This document shows positions 51,493 to 58,651 of a stretch of 64,000 bases of DNA, one piece after another. The position numbers were made by a program, and so were the translations under genes. The notes beneath the pieces are model-generated. The model ran no database searches. It saw nothing but the letters and a program-made list of their open reading frames with translations, and was not told the origin of the DNA. Numbering within the stretch: the stretch's first letter is position 1; every line of letters starts with the position of its first letter. This DNA comes from Verrucomicrobiota bacterium (GTDB lineage: Bacteria; Chlamydiota; Chlamydiia; Chlamydiales; SM23-39). The DNA is taken from contig JAGWZL010000003.1 in the NCBI GenBank assembly GCA_018968815.1, positions 31,304 through 95,303 on the forward strand, written 5' to 3'.

Positions 51493-53141
51493 CCCTCCTC
51501 ACCGCCTCCCTTCTCATAGGCGGCGAATATGACGAAATCAAGCTCCACTCCCTCTATCTCATGCAGCACGGACAAATCGAAGATGCCATCGAAAGATATC
51601 GCGAATACGCCGACCTCTCCGGCACCAATGACTTTGAAGTGTTGCAGCAAATGGGACTCATCCTCCTTCAAAAAGGGATTCAATCACCAGACAATCAAAC
51701 CTTTATGATGACGCTTTTCGGCGCAGGCCTCTCTGGTTCAGCAGGAGCGTTAGAGATCTTAGAGAAAGGCCTCTCCCATCCCGATCCGCAGATCCAGCTG
51801 CTCGCCCTGCATTTCATTGCGAAAATCGAGGATGACAGGACAGCGGAGATTTTCAACCGCGCCATGAGTTCGGATTTTCTTGCGATTCGCATGGAAGCGG
51901 CCTTTTATATGGCACAAACCAAACATCCTCATGCAGTTGGGCAAATTGAGGGGCTGATGGTTCGATTGCCGCCGATGTTCAAGCCTTTTTTCCCCTCGCT
52001 GTTTGCGCTTCTTGGGACGAGCGATGCGACGCATGCGTTGCGCAGGCTCATTGAGGATCCCGATCCGAACACGCGCGTCGAATCGATTTTGCATGTAGCC
52101 CGTCTGGGGCGCGATGATTTTCTGCCCGCTTTGCGCAAAAGACTCACGCACACGCACATTGCCGAATTGGAAGCGGCGGCGTTTGCGATGGGAGCGTTAA
52201 AGGATAGCCTTTCGATTCCCCGTTTGCGCAAGCTGGCTCAATCTCCGACCGATTCGATCCGTTTGGCAGCAAGCCTGGCTCTCTTCCAACTCGGCGACCG
52301 CTCGCATGTCTCCACGATTGCCCGAATGGCTAAGCAATCGAATCTCTTCGCCATTTCTGCGCTGGGCGCGATTTCTGAGACAGAAGAGACGCTGGCGGAA
52401 CTGGTCAAATCAAACGATTTGCAGGTGCGCACCAATGCGGCCATCGCCCTTCTTCAAAGGCGCGATCCGCGCTGTCTAGAGACTCTTTGCGAGATTCTCA
52501 TTACCGATTCGCGCGATTTGGCGTTTCACCCTTTCCACTCCGTGGGGAGAACGCTTTCTGCGATCAAAGCCATTCCTTCTGCTGAACTGCATGTCAAAGA
52601 TCCGATGGTGGACCTGAACTACTCTCTCGCCATGCGCGAACATCTCTTGCGCGAATCGATCCATTTACCCGCAGAGGTGTTTTTACAGATTGCTCGGCGC
52701 GTTTTCATGAGAGGACAAAATGATTTAGTCCCCACAACCATCGCGCTCCTAGAAAATTTGCAAACAGATCGAGCGATCGCCCTGTTGAAAGAAGGGGCCG
52801 AGAAAATCCATTGTCCCCTCATTCGCGATTATTGCCATCTGTCTCTTTTTCGCTTGAAGCAGGAGGGGCCCTATGAAGAGTATGTCAATCATTGGGTGAT
52901 GCACCAGAAAGGGTCTCAGCTGATTCAGCTGAGACAGCTTCTGCCCTGGAAATATCGCCTTGAACAGACAGACTACACGTTGACGCCCGAAGAGACATCC
53001 CGTCTTCTGATCGAATCGTTTCTATCCATCGCAAGCCAGCGAGAGGAAAAAAGCATCGCGTTTCTCCTCGAAGCGATCCAAAACGGCAATCCGGCCAATC
53101 GCTATGCCCTCATGGGGCTGCTCATGAAAGCAACCGAATAA
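51468..53141 (+). CDS. HEAT-repeat protein, secreted or periplasmic
   Basis: 557 residues. The start MGLSKTYLTLLTASLLIGGE resembles a short signal peptide. The rest is a string of alpha-alpha repeats (DPQIQLLALHFIAKI, DPNTRVESILHVARLG, DSIRLAASLALFQLG, NDLQVRTNAAIALLQR) of HEAT type, a scaffold for protein binding. It is the equivalent of the HEAT gene between maf and the LptD-like gene in Chlamydia (CT350 position, from memory). Placement beside an LptD-like gene hints at a job in outer-membrane assembly. The ATG at 51468 lies inside the maf gene. Confidence 0.75.
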   Translation: MGLSKTYLTLLTASLLIGGEYDEIKLHSLYLMQHGQIEDAIERYREYADLSGTNDFEVLQQMGLILLQKGIQSPDNQTFMMTLFGAGLSGSAGALEILEKGLSHPDPQIQLLALHFIAKIEDDRTAEIFNRAMSSDFLAIRMEAAFYMAQTKHPHAVGQIEGLMVRLPPMFKPFFPSLFALLGTSDATHALRRLIEDPDPNTRVESILHVARLGRDDFLPALRKRLTHTHIAELEAAAFAMGALKDSLSIPRLRKLAQSPTDSIRLAASLALFQLGDRSHVSTIARMAKQSNLFAISALGAISETEETLAELVKSNDLQVRTNAAIALLQRRDPRCLETLCEILITDSRDLAFHPFHSVGRTLSAIKAIPSAELHVKDPMVDLNYSLAMREHLLRESIHLPAEVFLQIARRVFMRGQNDLVPTTIALLENLQTDRAIALLKEGAEKIHCPLIRDYCHLSLFRLKQEGPYEEYVNHWVMHQKGSQLIQLRQLLPWKYRLEQTDYTLTPEETSRLLIESFLSIASQREEKSIAFLLEAIQNGNPANRYALMGLLMKATE

Positions 53142-53188
53142 GAGACGAAAACTGACCTAAAGTCCGACTCGTTGTATCATATCTAAAC

Positions 53189-55261
53189 GTGAAAAAGTGG
53201 TGTATTCTTCTCAGTGTTTTGGCTCTGTTTGCTGACGAAGTGAACGTCTATTTGTCCGATCCGGTGTATCAAAATGGGGTCCTCTATACAAGCAAAGGCG
53301 GGGTCATCCAAAACAACGACATCCGGATTCAGGCGTCGACCATTCAGTATTTCCACAAGATGGAAAACGGCAAACTGATCCAGAAAATCGAGGCGGAAGG
53401 AGATCTTCTCATTCAATACAAAGGGCGCGTCTTTGTCGGATCTGAGCTGGAGTTCGATTTTAGCCAGATGTGCGGGTCTGTTTATGATGGCAAAACGTTT
53501 TCGACGATGTGGTATGTAGGCGGAGACAAAATCGATCTTTCTCCCGATGGCAGTTACCATGTGACCAATGCGTTTGTGACCACGTGCGAGAACAAAGATA
53601 GCTCCTGGGATTTGCGCGCATGGAAGGTCAATGTGGTGAAAAATGAATATTTTCGGGCGAACAAGGTCCGTTTGCGCTTTTGTCAGTTGCCGAAAATATG
53701 GCTCCCCTCTTTCAAAGTGAATCTCAAGCGGTTTAAAGAGCCGATCTTTCGCTATTATGTGAACTGGAATAAGGGTCCAAAACTGGGGTTTCGCTATCAG
53801 CTCTATTCGTGGCAAGATCTCGCCTTCTACGGAAGGCTCGAATACCGGTGGAGCAAAGGGTGGGGCGGAGCCCTTGAGAGCGAATATTATCCGCCAGGCG
53901 GACTGACCACTTTTACGACGCGCAACTATCTGGGAAAAGACCGCCTATTCAATGCCGAAGATGTGGAACTCAGATACCGGGTGCAAGGGGCGCTTCGATC
54001 CCAAAGCGAAAGCGGGAAGACCCGCACGATCCTCACCTGGGATAAATATAGCGATGTGAGGATGCCTGGCGATTTTAAGAGCGAGGATTTTGAAGTCGAC
54101 ACGGCGATGAAAACCCTTTTTTACGTGCATCACCGCGAAGAAGATGTGCTCACCTATTTCAAAGTGAGACCGAGAGCCAATCCCTTTGAGTCGATCAAAC
54201 AAGATTTGCCGACCGGCTATTTGGTGGCCCGTCCGATGCAGATTGGCAATACGGGCGTCCTTTCGAGCAGCTTTGCCAAAGCCTCTTATCTCAATTTCCA
54301 ATATTCCGATCAGCTCACCACGACCTTGCAAAATTTCCACTCGCCGCGCGTTGAGCTGTACGAGCATCTCTATCGCCCGATCCATCTCAAAGCGTTGACG
54401 CTCACGCCCCATTTACTGGGCAGAGGCATTTTTTATGGGACAAGTCCATCACATGAAACGAAATTCTTAGGGCTATTAGGCTACGGGGCCGAGGCGCACC
54501 TGCATGGGCAAAGGCAATTTGTGCGCTATAAACATGTGATTGAGCCCTATGTGAACTATTGCGCATTAACGCGGCCTACCGTGGCTCCCGATGAACACTA
54601 CATTTTCTCCATTCAAGACGGCTACCAAAAGATCCAGCAAGTGCAAGGAGGGGTTCGCAATCTGCTCTTCTCAAGCTATAGACCCTGCCAGGAGGCGAGT
54701 TTTACCGCCGATCTCTATGCGAACGCCTTTTTCTCTGACCCTGTCATTCCACAAGTGGTGCCGAAAATCTATTTGTGGCTCAATTGGCACCTGCCCAGCG
54801 TCTACATCACGCTGCACAATTGCTACAACTTCCGCAATCATATCTGGGATTTTTCGAACTCGCGGCTCCGTTGGACGGTCAACGAAAACGTAGCGATGTC
54901 GCTCGAGGCGCGCTACCGCTCGAAATACGACTGGCGCAAAAGCGACCATGAAAATTTCATCCTCGACGTAACGAGAAGCGAACAGGAACTGCTCGCCTCT
55001 CCCCTATCCGATCGACGGATCAACCTACTTTCCAATCTGTACATTCGGCTTAATCCGTTTTGGCAGATGCGAGTGGAGACGCACCACGGATTTTATGGTC
55101 TCTACAAAAACCACATTCACGAAAAAGCATTCAATGAATTTCGCATCCATCTATATACGTGGATCAGCCAATCGTGGAAGCTCCACTTCTATTATGGCTA
55201 TACGCTACACAATCACTTCGACTGGAATATCGATGTCCAACTCGTCAAAAAAGCGTTCTAG
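53189..55261 (+). CDS. LptD/OstA-like outer-membrane protein
   Basis: 690 residues with GTG start. A signal peptide (MKKWCILLSVLALFADE) is followed by an OstA-like beta region: LSDPVYQNGVLYTSKGGVIQ, IRIQASTIQYFHKME, KIEAEGDLLIQYKGRVFVGS, then PKIWLPSFKVNLKRF and a long C-terminal barrel with many aromatic alternations (WLNWHLPSVYITLHNCYNF...). LptD inserts LPS into the outer membrane with LptE. The CT351-type chlamydial proteins have this layout, from memory. Its last ~110 bases are duplicated three more times in the array that follows. Confidence 0.75.
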   Translation: MKKWCILLSVLALFADEVNVYLSDPVYQNGVLYTSKGGVIQNNDIRIQASTIQYFHKMENGKLIQKIEAEGDLLIQYKGRVFVGSELEFDFSQMCGSVYDGKTFSTMWYVGGDKIDLSPDGSYHVTNAFVTTCENKDSSWDLRAWKVNVVKNEYFRANKVRLRFCQLPKIWLPSFKVNLKRFKEPIFRYYVNWNKGPKLGFRYQLYSWQDLAFYGRLEYRWSKGWGGALESEYYPPGGLTTFTTRNYLGKDRLFNAEDVELRYRVQGALRSQSESGKTRTILTWDKYSDVRMPGDFKSEDFEVDTAMKTLFYVHHREEDVLTYFKVRPRANPFESIKQDLPTGYLVARPMQIGNTGVLSSSFAKASYLNFQYSDQLTTTLQNFHSPRVELYEHLYRPIHLKALTLTPHLLGRGIFYGTSPSHETKFLGLLGYGAEAHLHGQRQFVRYKHVIEPYVNYCALTRPTVAPDEHYIFSIQDGYQKIQQVQGGVRNLLFSSYRPCQEASFTADLYANAFFSDPVIPQVVPKIYLWLNWHLPSVYITLHNCYNFRNHIWDFSNSRLRWTVNENVAMSLEARYRSKYDWRKSDHENFILDVTRSEQELLASPLSDRRINLLSNLYIRLNPFWQMRVETHHGFYGLYKNHIHEKAFNEFRIHLYTWISQSWKLHFYYGYTLHNHFDWNIDVQLVKKAF

Positions 55262-55529
55262 ATGGCAAGGTCAGCGTAATGGAGTATGTGCCATCCGCAG
55301 AGTTTTGGGAATAACTTGGATTATACTTGGCTACTTCTACTTGATGTGCGCACTGCACAGCGTCGGTCAGCGATTTAAAATCCAGGTGGAGTGTGTTGCG
55401 TAAGCTTGAATCCCATACAATTCGCTTTATCCCCGTCGCCGTCTGCAAGGCTCCAAAGAAAGCTTCTCCAGCGCTGGGATCTAAGCACTGCCTTATGTTG
55501 AAAAAATCTCCGATTGTTACTACGCTCAT
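55245..55529 (-). CDS. Tandem paralogue family, member 1 (unknown ~94-residue protein)
   Basis: 94 residues from the ATG at 55529, the position aligned with the other members. Shared pattern: MSVVTIGDFFNIRQCLDPSA, a short Gly/Ala region, GIKRIVWD, then LHLDFKSLTDAVQCAHQ and a final YSITLTLPS; the alternation of a helix and strands would suit a small alpha/beta fold. No known family. It overlaps the LptD-like stop by 17 bases. Upstream are a ribosome site and the conserved -10/-35 boxes. Confidence 0.7.
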   Translation of the reverse strand: MSVVTIGDFFNIRQCLDPSAGEAFFGALQTATGIKRIVWDSSLRNTLHLDFKSLTDAVQCAHQVEVAKYNPSYSQNSADGTYSITLTLPSRTLF

Positions 55530-55562
55530 AAAACCCATTGATGTGATGATTGAATGAGAAGC

Positions 55563-55592
55563 ATTTTAATTCGCATCTTGGATTTAACTCAA
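55563..55592 (-). promoter_or_regulatory. Conserved promoter of the tandem small-gene family (copy 1)
   Basis: On the minus strand TTGAGT, an 18-base spacer and TAAAAT (plus-strand boxes 55587-55592 and 55563-55568). The same boxes and spacing recur before each member: 55988-56017, 56517-56546 (TTGCGT), 56975-57004 and 57451-57480. The ribosome site TCAAGAGGTTTTATG also recurs, in altered form (ATGGG) for member 1. Confidence 0.7.
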
Positions 55593-55658
55593 CCCGTTTT
55601 TTTTGAAAAGAACGAACCTTTTTATAAATTCACGAAAAAGCATTCTATGGCTACACGC

Positions 55659-55955
55659 TTACACACCCTCATGCTCCGGGAATGTCGGTCCACATCTCAA
55701 GGTCAGCGAAACGCAGTATGTGCGATTAACATTGGAATATGATGTAGAATAACTGCGTAATTCTGGTTGCTCTTGGAACCACATAGCTGCTACTGCCGAT
55801 TGAAAATACAGGTGGACTTTGTCGTTTAAGCGTTGATCCCATGTAACTTGCTGTAGCCCCTCCGTCCTCTTCAAGACTCCAATCAAAGGTGCGCTAGTGG
55901 TGGGACCTAAGCGCTTCTCTATATTGTAAACATCTGATTTTGTTAGTACGTACAT
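55659..55955 (-). CDS. Tandem paralogue family, member 2
   Basis: 98 residues. MYVLTKSDVYNIEKRLGPTT, GLQQVTWDQRLNDKVHLYFQ, SAVAAMWFQEQ and YCVSLTLRCG follow the family pattern: an N-terminal helix, a short Gly/Thr stretch, the conserved VTWD, a LYFxS strand, and a final CVxLTL strand. AAGAGG precedes the ATG. The LptD-like fragment next to this copy is heavily deleted, and its C-terminus runs past the usual end. Confidence 0.65.
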   Translation of the reverse strand: MYVLTKSDVYNIEKRLGPTTSAPLIGVLKRTEGLQQVTWDQRLNDKVHLYFQSAVAAMWFQEQPELRSYSTSYSNVNRTYCVSLTLRCGPTFPEHEGV

Positions 55956-56065
55956 AAAACCTCTTGATGTGATGATTTAGCAGAAGCATTTTAATTCGCA
56001 CCTTGGATTTAACTCAACCCGTGTTTTTGACAAGAACGAAAAAGCATTCAATGTCGCACCCATCT

Positions 56066-56102
56066 ATACCGAAACAACCGATTCTTCAGGTTGTTTCGGT
56101 AT
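56066..56102. mobile_element. Short palindromic element copy in array unit 3
   Basis: A 37-base palindrome-like sequence (ACCGAAACAACC then GATTCTTCAGGTTGTTTCGG) sits between CCATCTAT and CTATACGTGGATC of the duplicated LptD-like end, where the original reads CCATCTATATACGTGGATC. It equals the two ends of the waaA element joined without the internal part, and the original gene shows the empty site. Confidence 0.8.
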
Positions 56103-56211
56103 CTATACGTGGATCAGCCAATCGTGGAAGCTCCACTTCTATTACGGCTACACGCTACACAATCACTTCGACTGGAATATCGATGTCCAACTCGTCAAAA
56201 AAGCGTTCTAG
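56103..56211 (+). pseudogene. Duplicated 3' fragment of the LptD-like gene (unit 3)
   Basis: Nearly identical to 55153-55261, the last part of the LptD-like gene through its TAG stop, but without any start or upstream coding sequence. A non-functional duplicate produced together with the small-gene unit. Confidence 0.8.
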
Positions 56212-56483
56212 CGTTTCAAGGTCAGAACAACGCAGTATGCGCCCATAACAGAGTTCTTGGTATATTGTGGATCATACTGGCAGCCTGCTTGACGTACGAA
56301 CTGCGCAGCTTCTCCCGCTGATTTAAAATACGCGCGGGCTTCGTAGCCGTCTGGGCGTGGATCCCGATCCCATCTACATTCCATTCGCCCATTCGTCGTC
56401 TCCAAGGCTCCAATCAAAGGTCCAGCGTTGTGACCTAACCACTGGGTTATATTGCAACGATCTAAGGATGTTAGTGCACTCAT
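56208..56483 (-). CDS. Tandem paralogue family, member 3
   Basis: 91 residues. MSALTSLDRCNITQWLGHNA, ECRWDRDPRPDGYEARAYFK, SAGEAAQFVRQ and YCVVLTLKR; it keeps the helix-strand order of the family but has a longer loop before the ARAYFKS strand. Ribosome site AAGAGG. The stop codon overlaps the TAG of the LptD-like fragment on the other strand, as in member 4 and member 5. Confidence 0.65.
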   Translation of the reverse strand: MSALTSLDRCNITQWLGHNAGPLIGALETTNGRMECRWDRDPRPDGYEARAYFKSAGEAAQFVRQAGCQYDPQYTKNSVMGAYCVVLTLKR

Positions 56484-56599
56484 AAAACCTCTTGATGTGA
56501 TGATTGAATGAGAAGCATTTTAATTCGCATCTTGGATTTAACGCAACCCGTTTTTTTGACAAGAACGACAAAGCATTCAATGAATTTCGCATCCATCTA

Positions 56600-56632
56600 T
56601 ACCGAAACAACCTGAAGAGTCGGGAATTTGGC
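56600..56632. mobile_element. Left end of the palindromic element in array unit 4
   Basis: ACCGAAACAACCTGAAGAGT followed by CGGGAATTTGGC, identical to one end of the waaA element (there as complement of 12504-12536), joined directly to CATGGAATATCGATGTCC of the LptD-like end. Everything between, including the rest of the element, is deleted. Confidence 0.8.
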
Positions 56633-56672
56633 ATGGAATATCGATGTCCAACTCGTCACAAAAGCGTTCTAG
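56632..56672 (+). pseudogene. Truncated LptD-like 3' fragment (unit 4)
   Basis: Only the last 41 bases of the LptD-like gene (from GGAATATCGATGTCC to TAG) remain, with one substitution (CACAAAAG). A second piece, matching the segment just before the element site, lies at about 56570-56600. Confidence 0.7.
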
Positions 56673-56941
56673 GGTTTCAAGGTCAACGTAACGCAGTATG
56701 TGCCTTGAGCAGAGCTATTGGAATAACGTGGATCATACTTGCTTACTTCTACTTGATTTTTGAACTGATCAGCTTCAATCACCGATCTAAAATACAGGTG
56801 GAGTTTGTAGCTTGAGCTTGAATCCCATGTAACTTGCTTTAGCCCCATCGCCGTATTCAAGAATCCAACCAAAGTTGCGCCAGTGCTAAAACCTAAGCAC
56901 CGCTGTATCCTATAAAGATCTAAGTTTGTTAGTGCGCTCAT
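56669..56941 (-). CDS. Tandem paralogue family, member 4
   Basis: 90 residues. MSALTNLDLYRIQRCLGFST, GLKQVTWDSSSSYKLHLYFR, SVIEADQFKNQVEVSKYDPR and YCVTLTLKP: the closest to member 1 in the YxDPxY stretch and to member 3 at the N-terminus. AAGAGG before the ATG; promoter boxes at 56975-57004. No catalytic-looking residues are conserved in all members except the Trp-Asp of VTWD and the aromatic strand. Confidence 0.65.
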   Translation of the reverse strand: MSALTNLDLYRIQRCLGFSTGATLVGFLNTAMGLKQVTWDSSSSYKLHLYFRSVIEADQFKNQVEVSKYDPRYSNSSAQGTYCVTLTLKP

Positions 56942-57004
56942 AAAACCTCTTGATGTGATGATTTAGCGAGAAGTATTTTAATTTGCATCTTGGATTTAAC
57001 TCAA

Positions 57005-57028
57005 CCGATTCTTCAGGTTGTTTCGGTA
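57005..57028. mobile_element. Right end of the palindromic element in array unit 5
   Basis: CCGATTCTTCAGGTTGTTTC plus GGTA, matching the other end of the waaA element (complement of 12377-12400), directly followed by ATATACGTGGATCAGCC of the LptD-like end. Upstream it is fused to the promoter block of member 4. Confidence 0.8.
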
Positions 57029-57138
57029 TATATACGTGGATCAGCCAATCGTGGACGCTCCACTTCTATTATGTCTATACGCTACACAATCATTTCGACT
57101 GGAATATCGATGTCCAACTCGTCAAAAAAGCGTTCTAG
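57029..57138 (+). pseudogene. Duplicated 3' fragment of the LptD-like gene (unit 5)
   Basis: A 110-base copy of the LptD-like end through its TAG, with a few substitutions (GGACGCTCC for GGAAGCTCC, TATGTCTAT for TATGGCTAT). It has no start and is not translated in this frame. Confidence 0.75.
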
Positions 57139-57419
57139 CGTTTTAAGTTCAGCGTAACGCAGTATATGCGCTTCACAGAGTCATTGAAATAATCTGGATT
57201 ATACTTGCGTACCTGCTTTGAAGCCGCGAAATTCACAGCTTTGGCCACCGAGTCAAAATACAGGTTGGCTGTTTTGGGTGTGTTGCTTGAGTCTAAATCC
57301 CATGTAATTCGCTGTAGCCCTCTCGCCTCCCCCAAAACTTTCATGCAACCGTCTCCAGAGCTGGGACCTAAGCACCGGGTTATGTGGGCACGATCTAATT
57401 CTGTTAGTGTGTAGTACAT
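57135..57419 (-). CDS. Tandem paralogue family, member 5
   Basis: 94 residues from the ATG at 57419, aligned with the starts of the other members and preceded by CAAGAGG; a longer frame to 57464 lacks family support. MYYTLTELDRAHITRCLGPS, GLQRITWDLDSSNTPKTANL, YFDSVAKAVNFAASKQV and YCVTLNLKR. It is the last member before the dehydrogenase operon. Function unknown. Confidence 0.65.
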   Translation of the reverse strand: MYYTLTELDRAHITRCLGPSSGDGCMKVLGEARGLQRITWDLDSSNTPKTANLYFDSVAKAVNFAASKQVRKYNPDYFNDSVKRIYCVTLNLKR

Positions 57420-57562
57420 AAAACCTCTTGATTGATGATTTAGCAGAGGCATTTTAATTCGCATCTTGGATTTAACTCAACCCGTTTTTTTGACAAGAAC
57501 GAACCTTTTTTTCTAATAAAATATTTGACAATATTCTCATCATGCATAGTCTAGGGAGAGAT

Positions 57563-58651
57563 ATGAAAGCGATTGCGATTGTCCCTCACACCAAAACCAT
57601 TCAGCTCATCGATCGCGATGAGCCCAAGATCACAACGGCCACTCAGGTCAAAGTCAAAGTGCGCCAAGTGGGCATTTGCGGCACAGATCGGGAAGAAGTA
57701 TCTGGCGGGAGAGCCGATGCGCCGCCGGGTGAAAAAATGCTCATCATTGGCCATGAGGTGCTAGGCGTTGTGGTACAAGTGGGCGAGGCGGTCAAAAGCC
57801 TAAAACCCCAAGATCTCGTCGTCATCATGGTGCGCCGCCCTTGCTCCGAATGCGAAATGTGCAAAAAGGGCTGCTCCGACATGTGCGAGACCGGCAACTA
57901 CACAGAACGGGGCATCAAACAACGGCACGGTTTTCACCAAGAATTTGTGATCGATGAGGAAAAATACATGATCTTGGTTCCCCCCGCGTTGGCCGGAACT
58001 GCAGTGCTCACTGAGCCGACCACCGTTGTGGAAAAAGCCATCGACCATGCGTGTCGATTGCAAGTGGCCCGCCTTCCTGTGGATCCCGACCCCAAAAAAT
58101 GGCTCCACGGCAAAACAGTGCTCGTCGCAGGCCTCGGCCCTATCGGACTACTCGCCGCCATGGTGCTCCGTTTAAGAGGAGCGAATGTGATCGGCATGGA
58201 TATCGTCGATCCCCACACTCTTCGGCCAAAAATCTTAGAGGCCATGGGAGGCAAATATGTGGTGGGCAAAGAGGGCGCTCTACGGGGACACACGTTCGAC
58301 CTGATTTTAGAGGCGGCCGGCATCCCTAAACTCGATTTCCAACTCCCCCAATTTTTGGCGACCAACGGCGTCTATGTGCTCACCGGCGTTACAGCAGAGG
58401 GCCCTCCCCTCTCTGTCGATGCAGCCAAACTCATGCGCGATCTCGTCTTGAAAAACCAGATCATCTTTGGCTCCGTGAACGCAGGGGTGGCCCATTTCAA
58501 ACAAGCCGTTCTCGATTTAGAAGCCGCTGAAAAGAATTGGCGCGGCGTCGTGCAGCAACTCATTACCAGCAAAACTCCCTTTAATCGCTTTGCAGATGCC
58601 CTCGAAAAAAGAAAACCAGACGAAATTAAAGCCATCATTGAGTGGTCATGA
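57563..58651 (+). CDS. Zinc-dependent glucose/alcohol dehydrogenase (MDR, glucose 1-dehydrogenase type)
   Basis: 362 residues. Catalytic-zinc site in VGICGTDREE (Cys39) and IIGHEVLG, structural-zinc cysteines CSECEMCKKGCSDMC, and a Rossmann motif VLVAGLGPIGLLAAMVL are complete. The N-terminus and the GFHQEFV...YMILVPP region resemble glucose 1-dehydrogenases of the archaeal type, which oxidise glucose or galactose with NAD(P). A TTGACA box lies at 57525 and GGGAGAG precedes the ATG at 57563. It is coupled by ATGA with the GMC oxidoreductase gene, so the two probably act on one sugar or polyol. Confidence 0.82.
   Translation: MKAIAIVPHTKTIQLIDRDEPKITTATQVKVKVRQVGICGTDREEVSGGRADAPPGEKMLIIGHEVLGVVVQVGEAVKSLKPQDLVVIMVRRPCSECEMCKKGCSDMCETGNYTERGIKQRHGFHQEFVIDEEKYMILVPPALAGTAVLTEPTTVVEKAIDHACRLQVARLPVDPDPKKWLHGKTVLVAGLGPIGLLAAMVLRLRGANVIGMDIVDPHTLRPKILEAMGGKYVVGKEGALRGHTFDLILEAAGIPKLDFQLPQFLATNGVYVLTGVTAEGPPLSVDAAKLMRDLVLKNQIIFGSVNAGVAHFKQAVLDLEAAEKNWRGVVQQLITSKTPFNRFADALEKRKPDEIKAIIEWS

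Larger units (their letters stand above)
55245..57480. repeat. Five-unit tandem array of small genes interleaved with LptD-like 3'-end fragments
   Basis: Units of roughly 430-530 bases recur from 55245 to 57480. Each holds, on the minus strand, one ~90-residue gene with the upstream block GCATTTTAATTCGCATCTTG GATTTAACTCAACCCG, and on the plus strand a piece of the LptD-like gene's terminal region. The units' overlap pattern (small gene stop against the fragment's TAG) mirrors the original gene junction at 55245-55261, so the array arose by repeated duplication of that junction. The palindromic element ends sit within units three, four and five. Confidence 0.85.

Noticed and set aside
56504-56815. 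Plus-strand frame spanning the element and the LptD-like fragment in array unit 4
   Set aside because: A chimeric frame produced by rearrangement, antisense to member 4, with no start signal.
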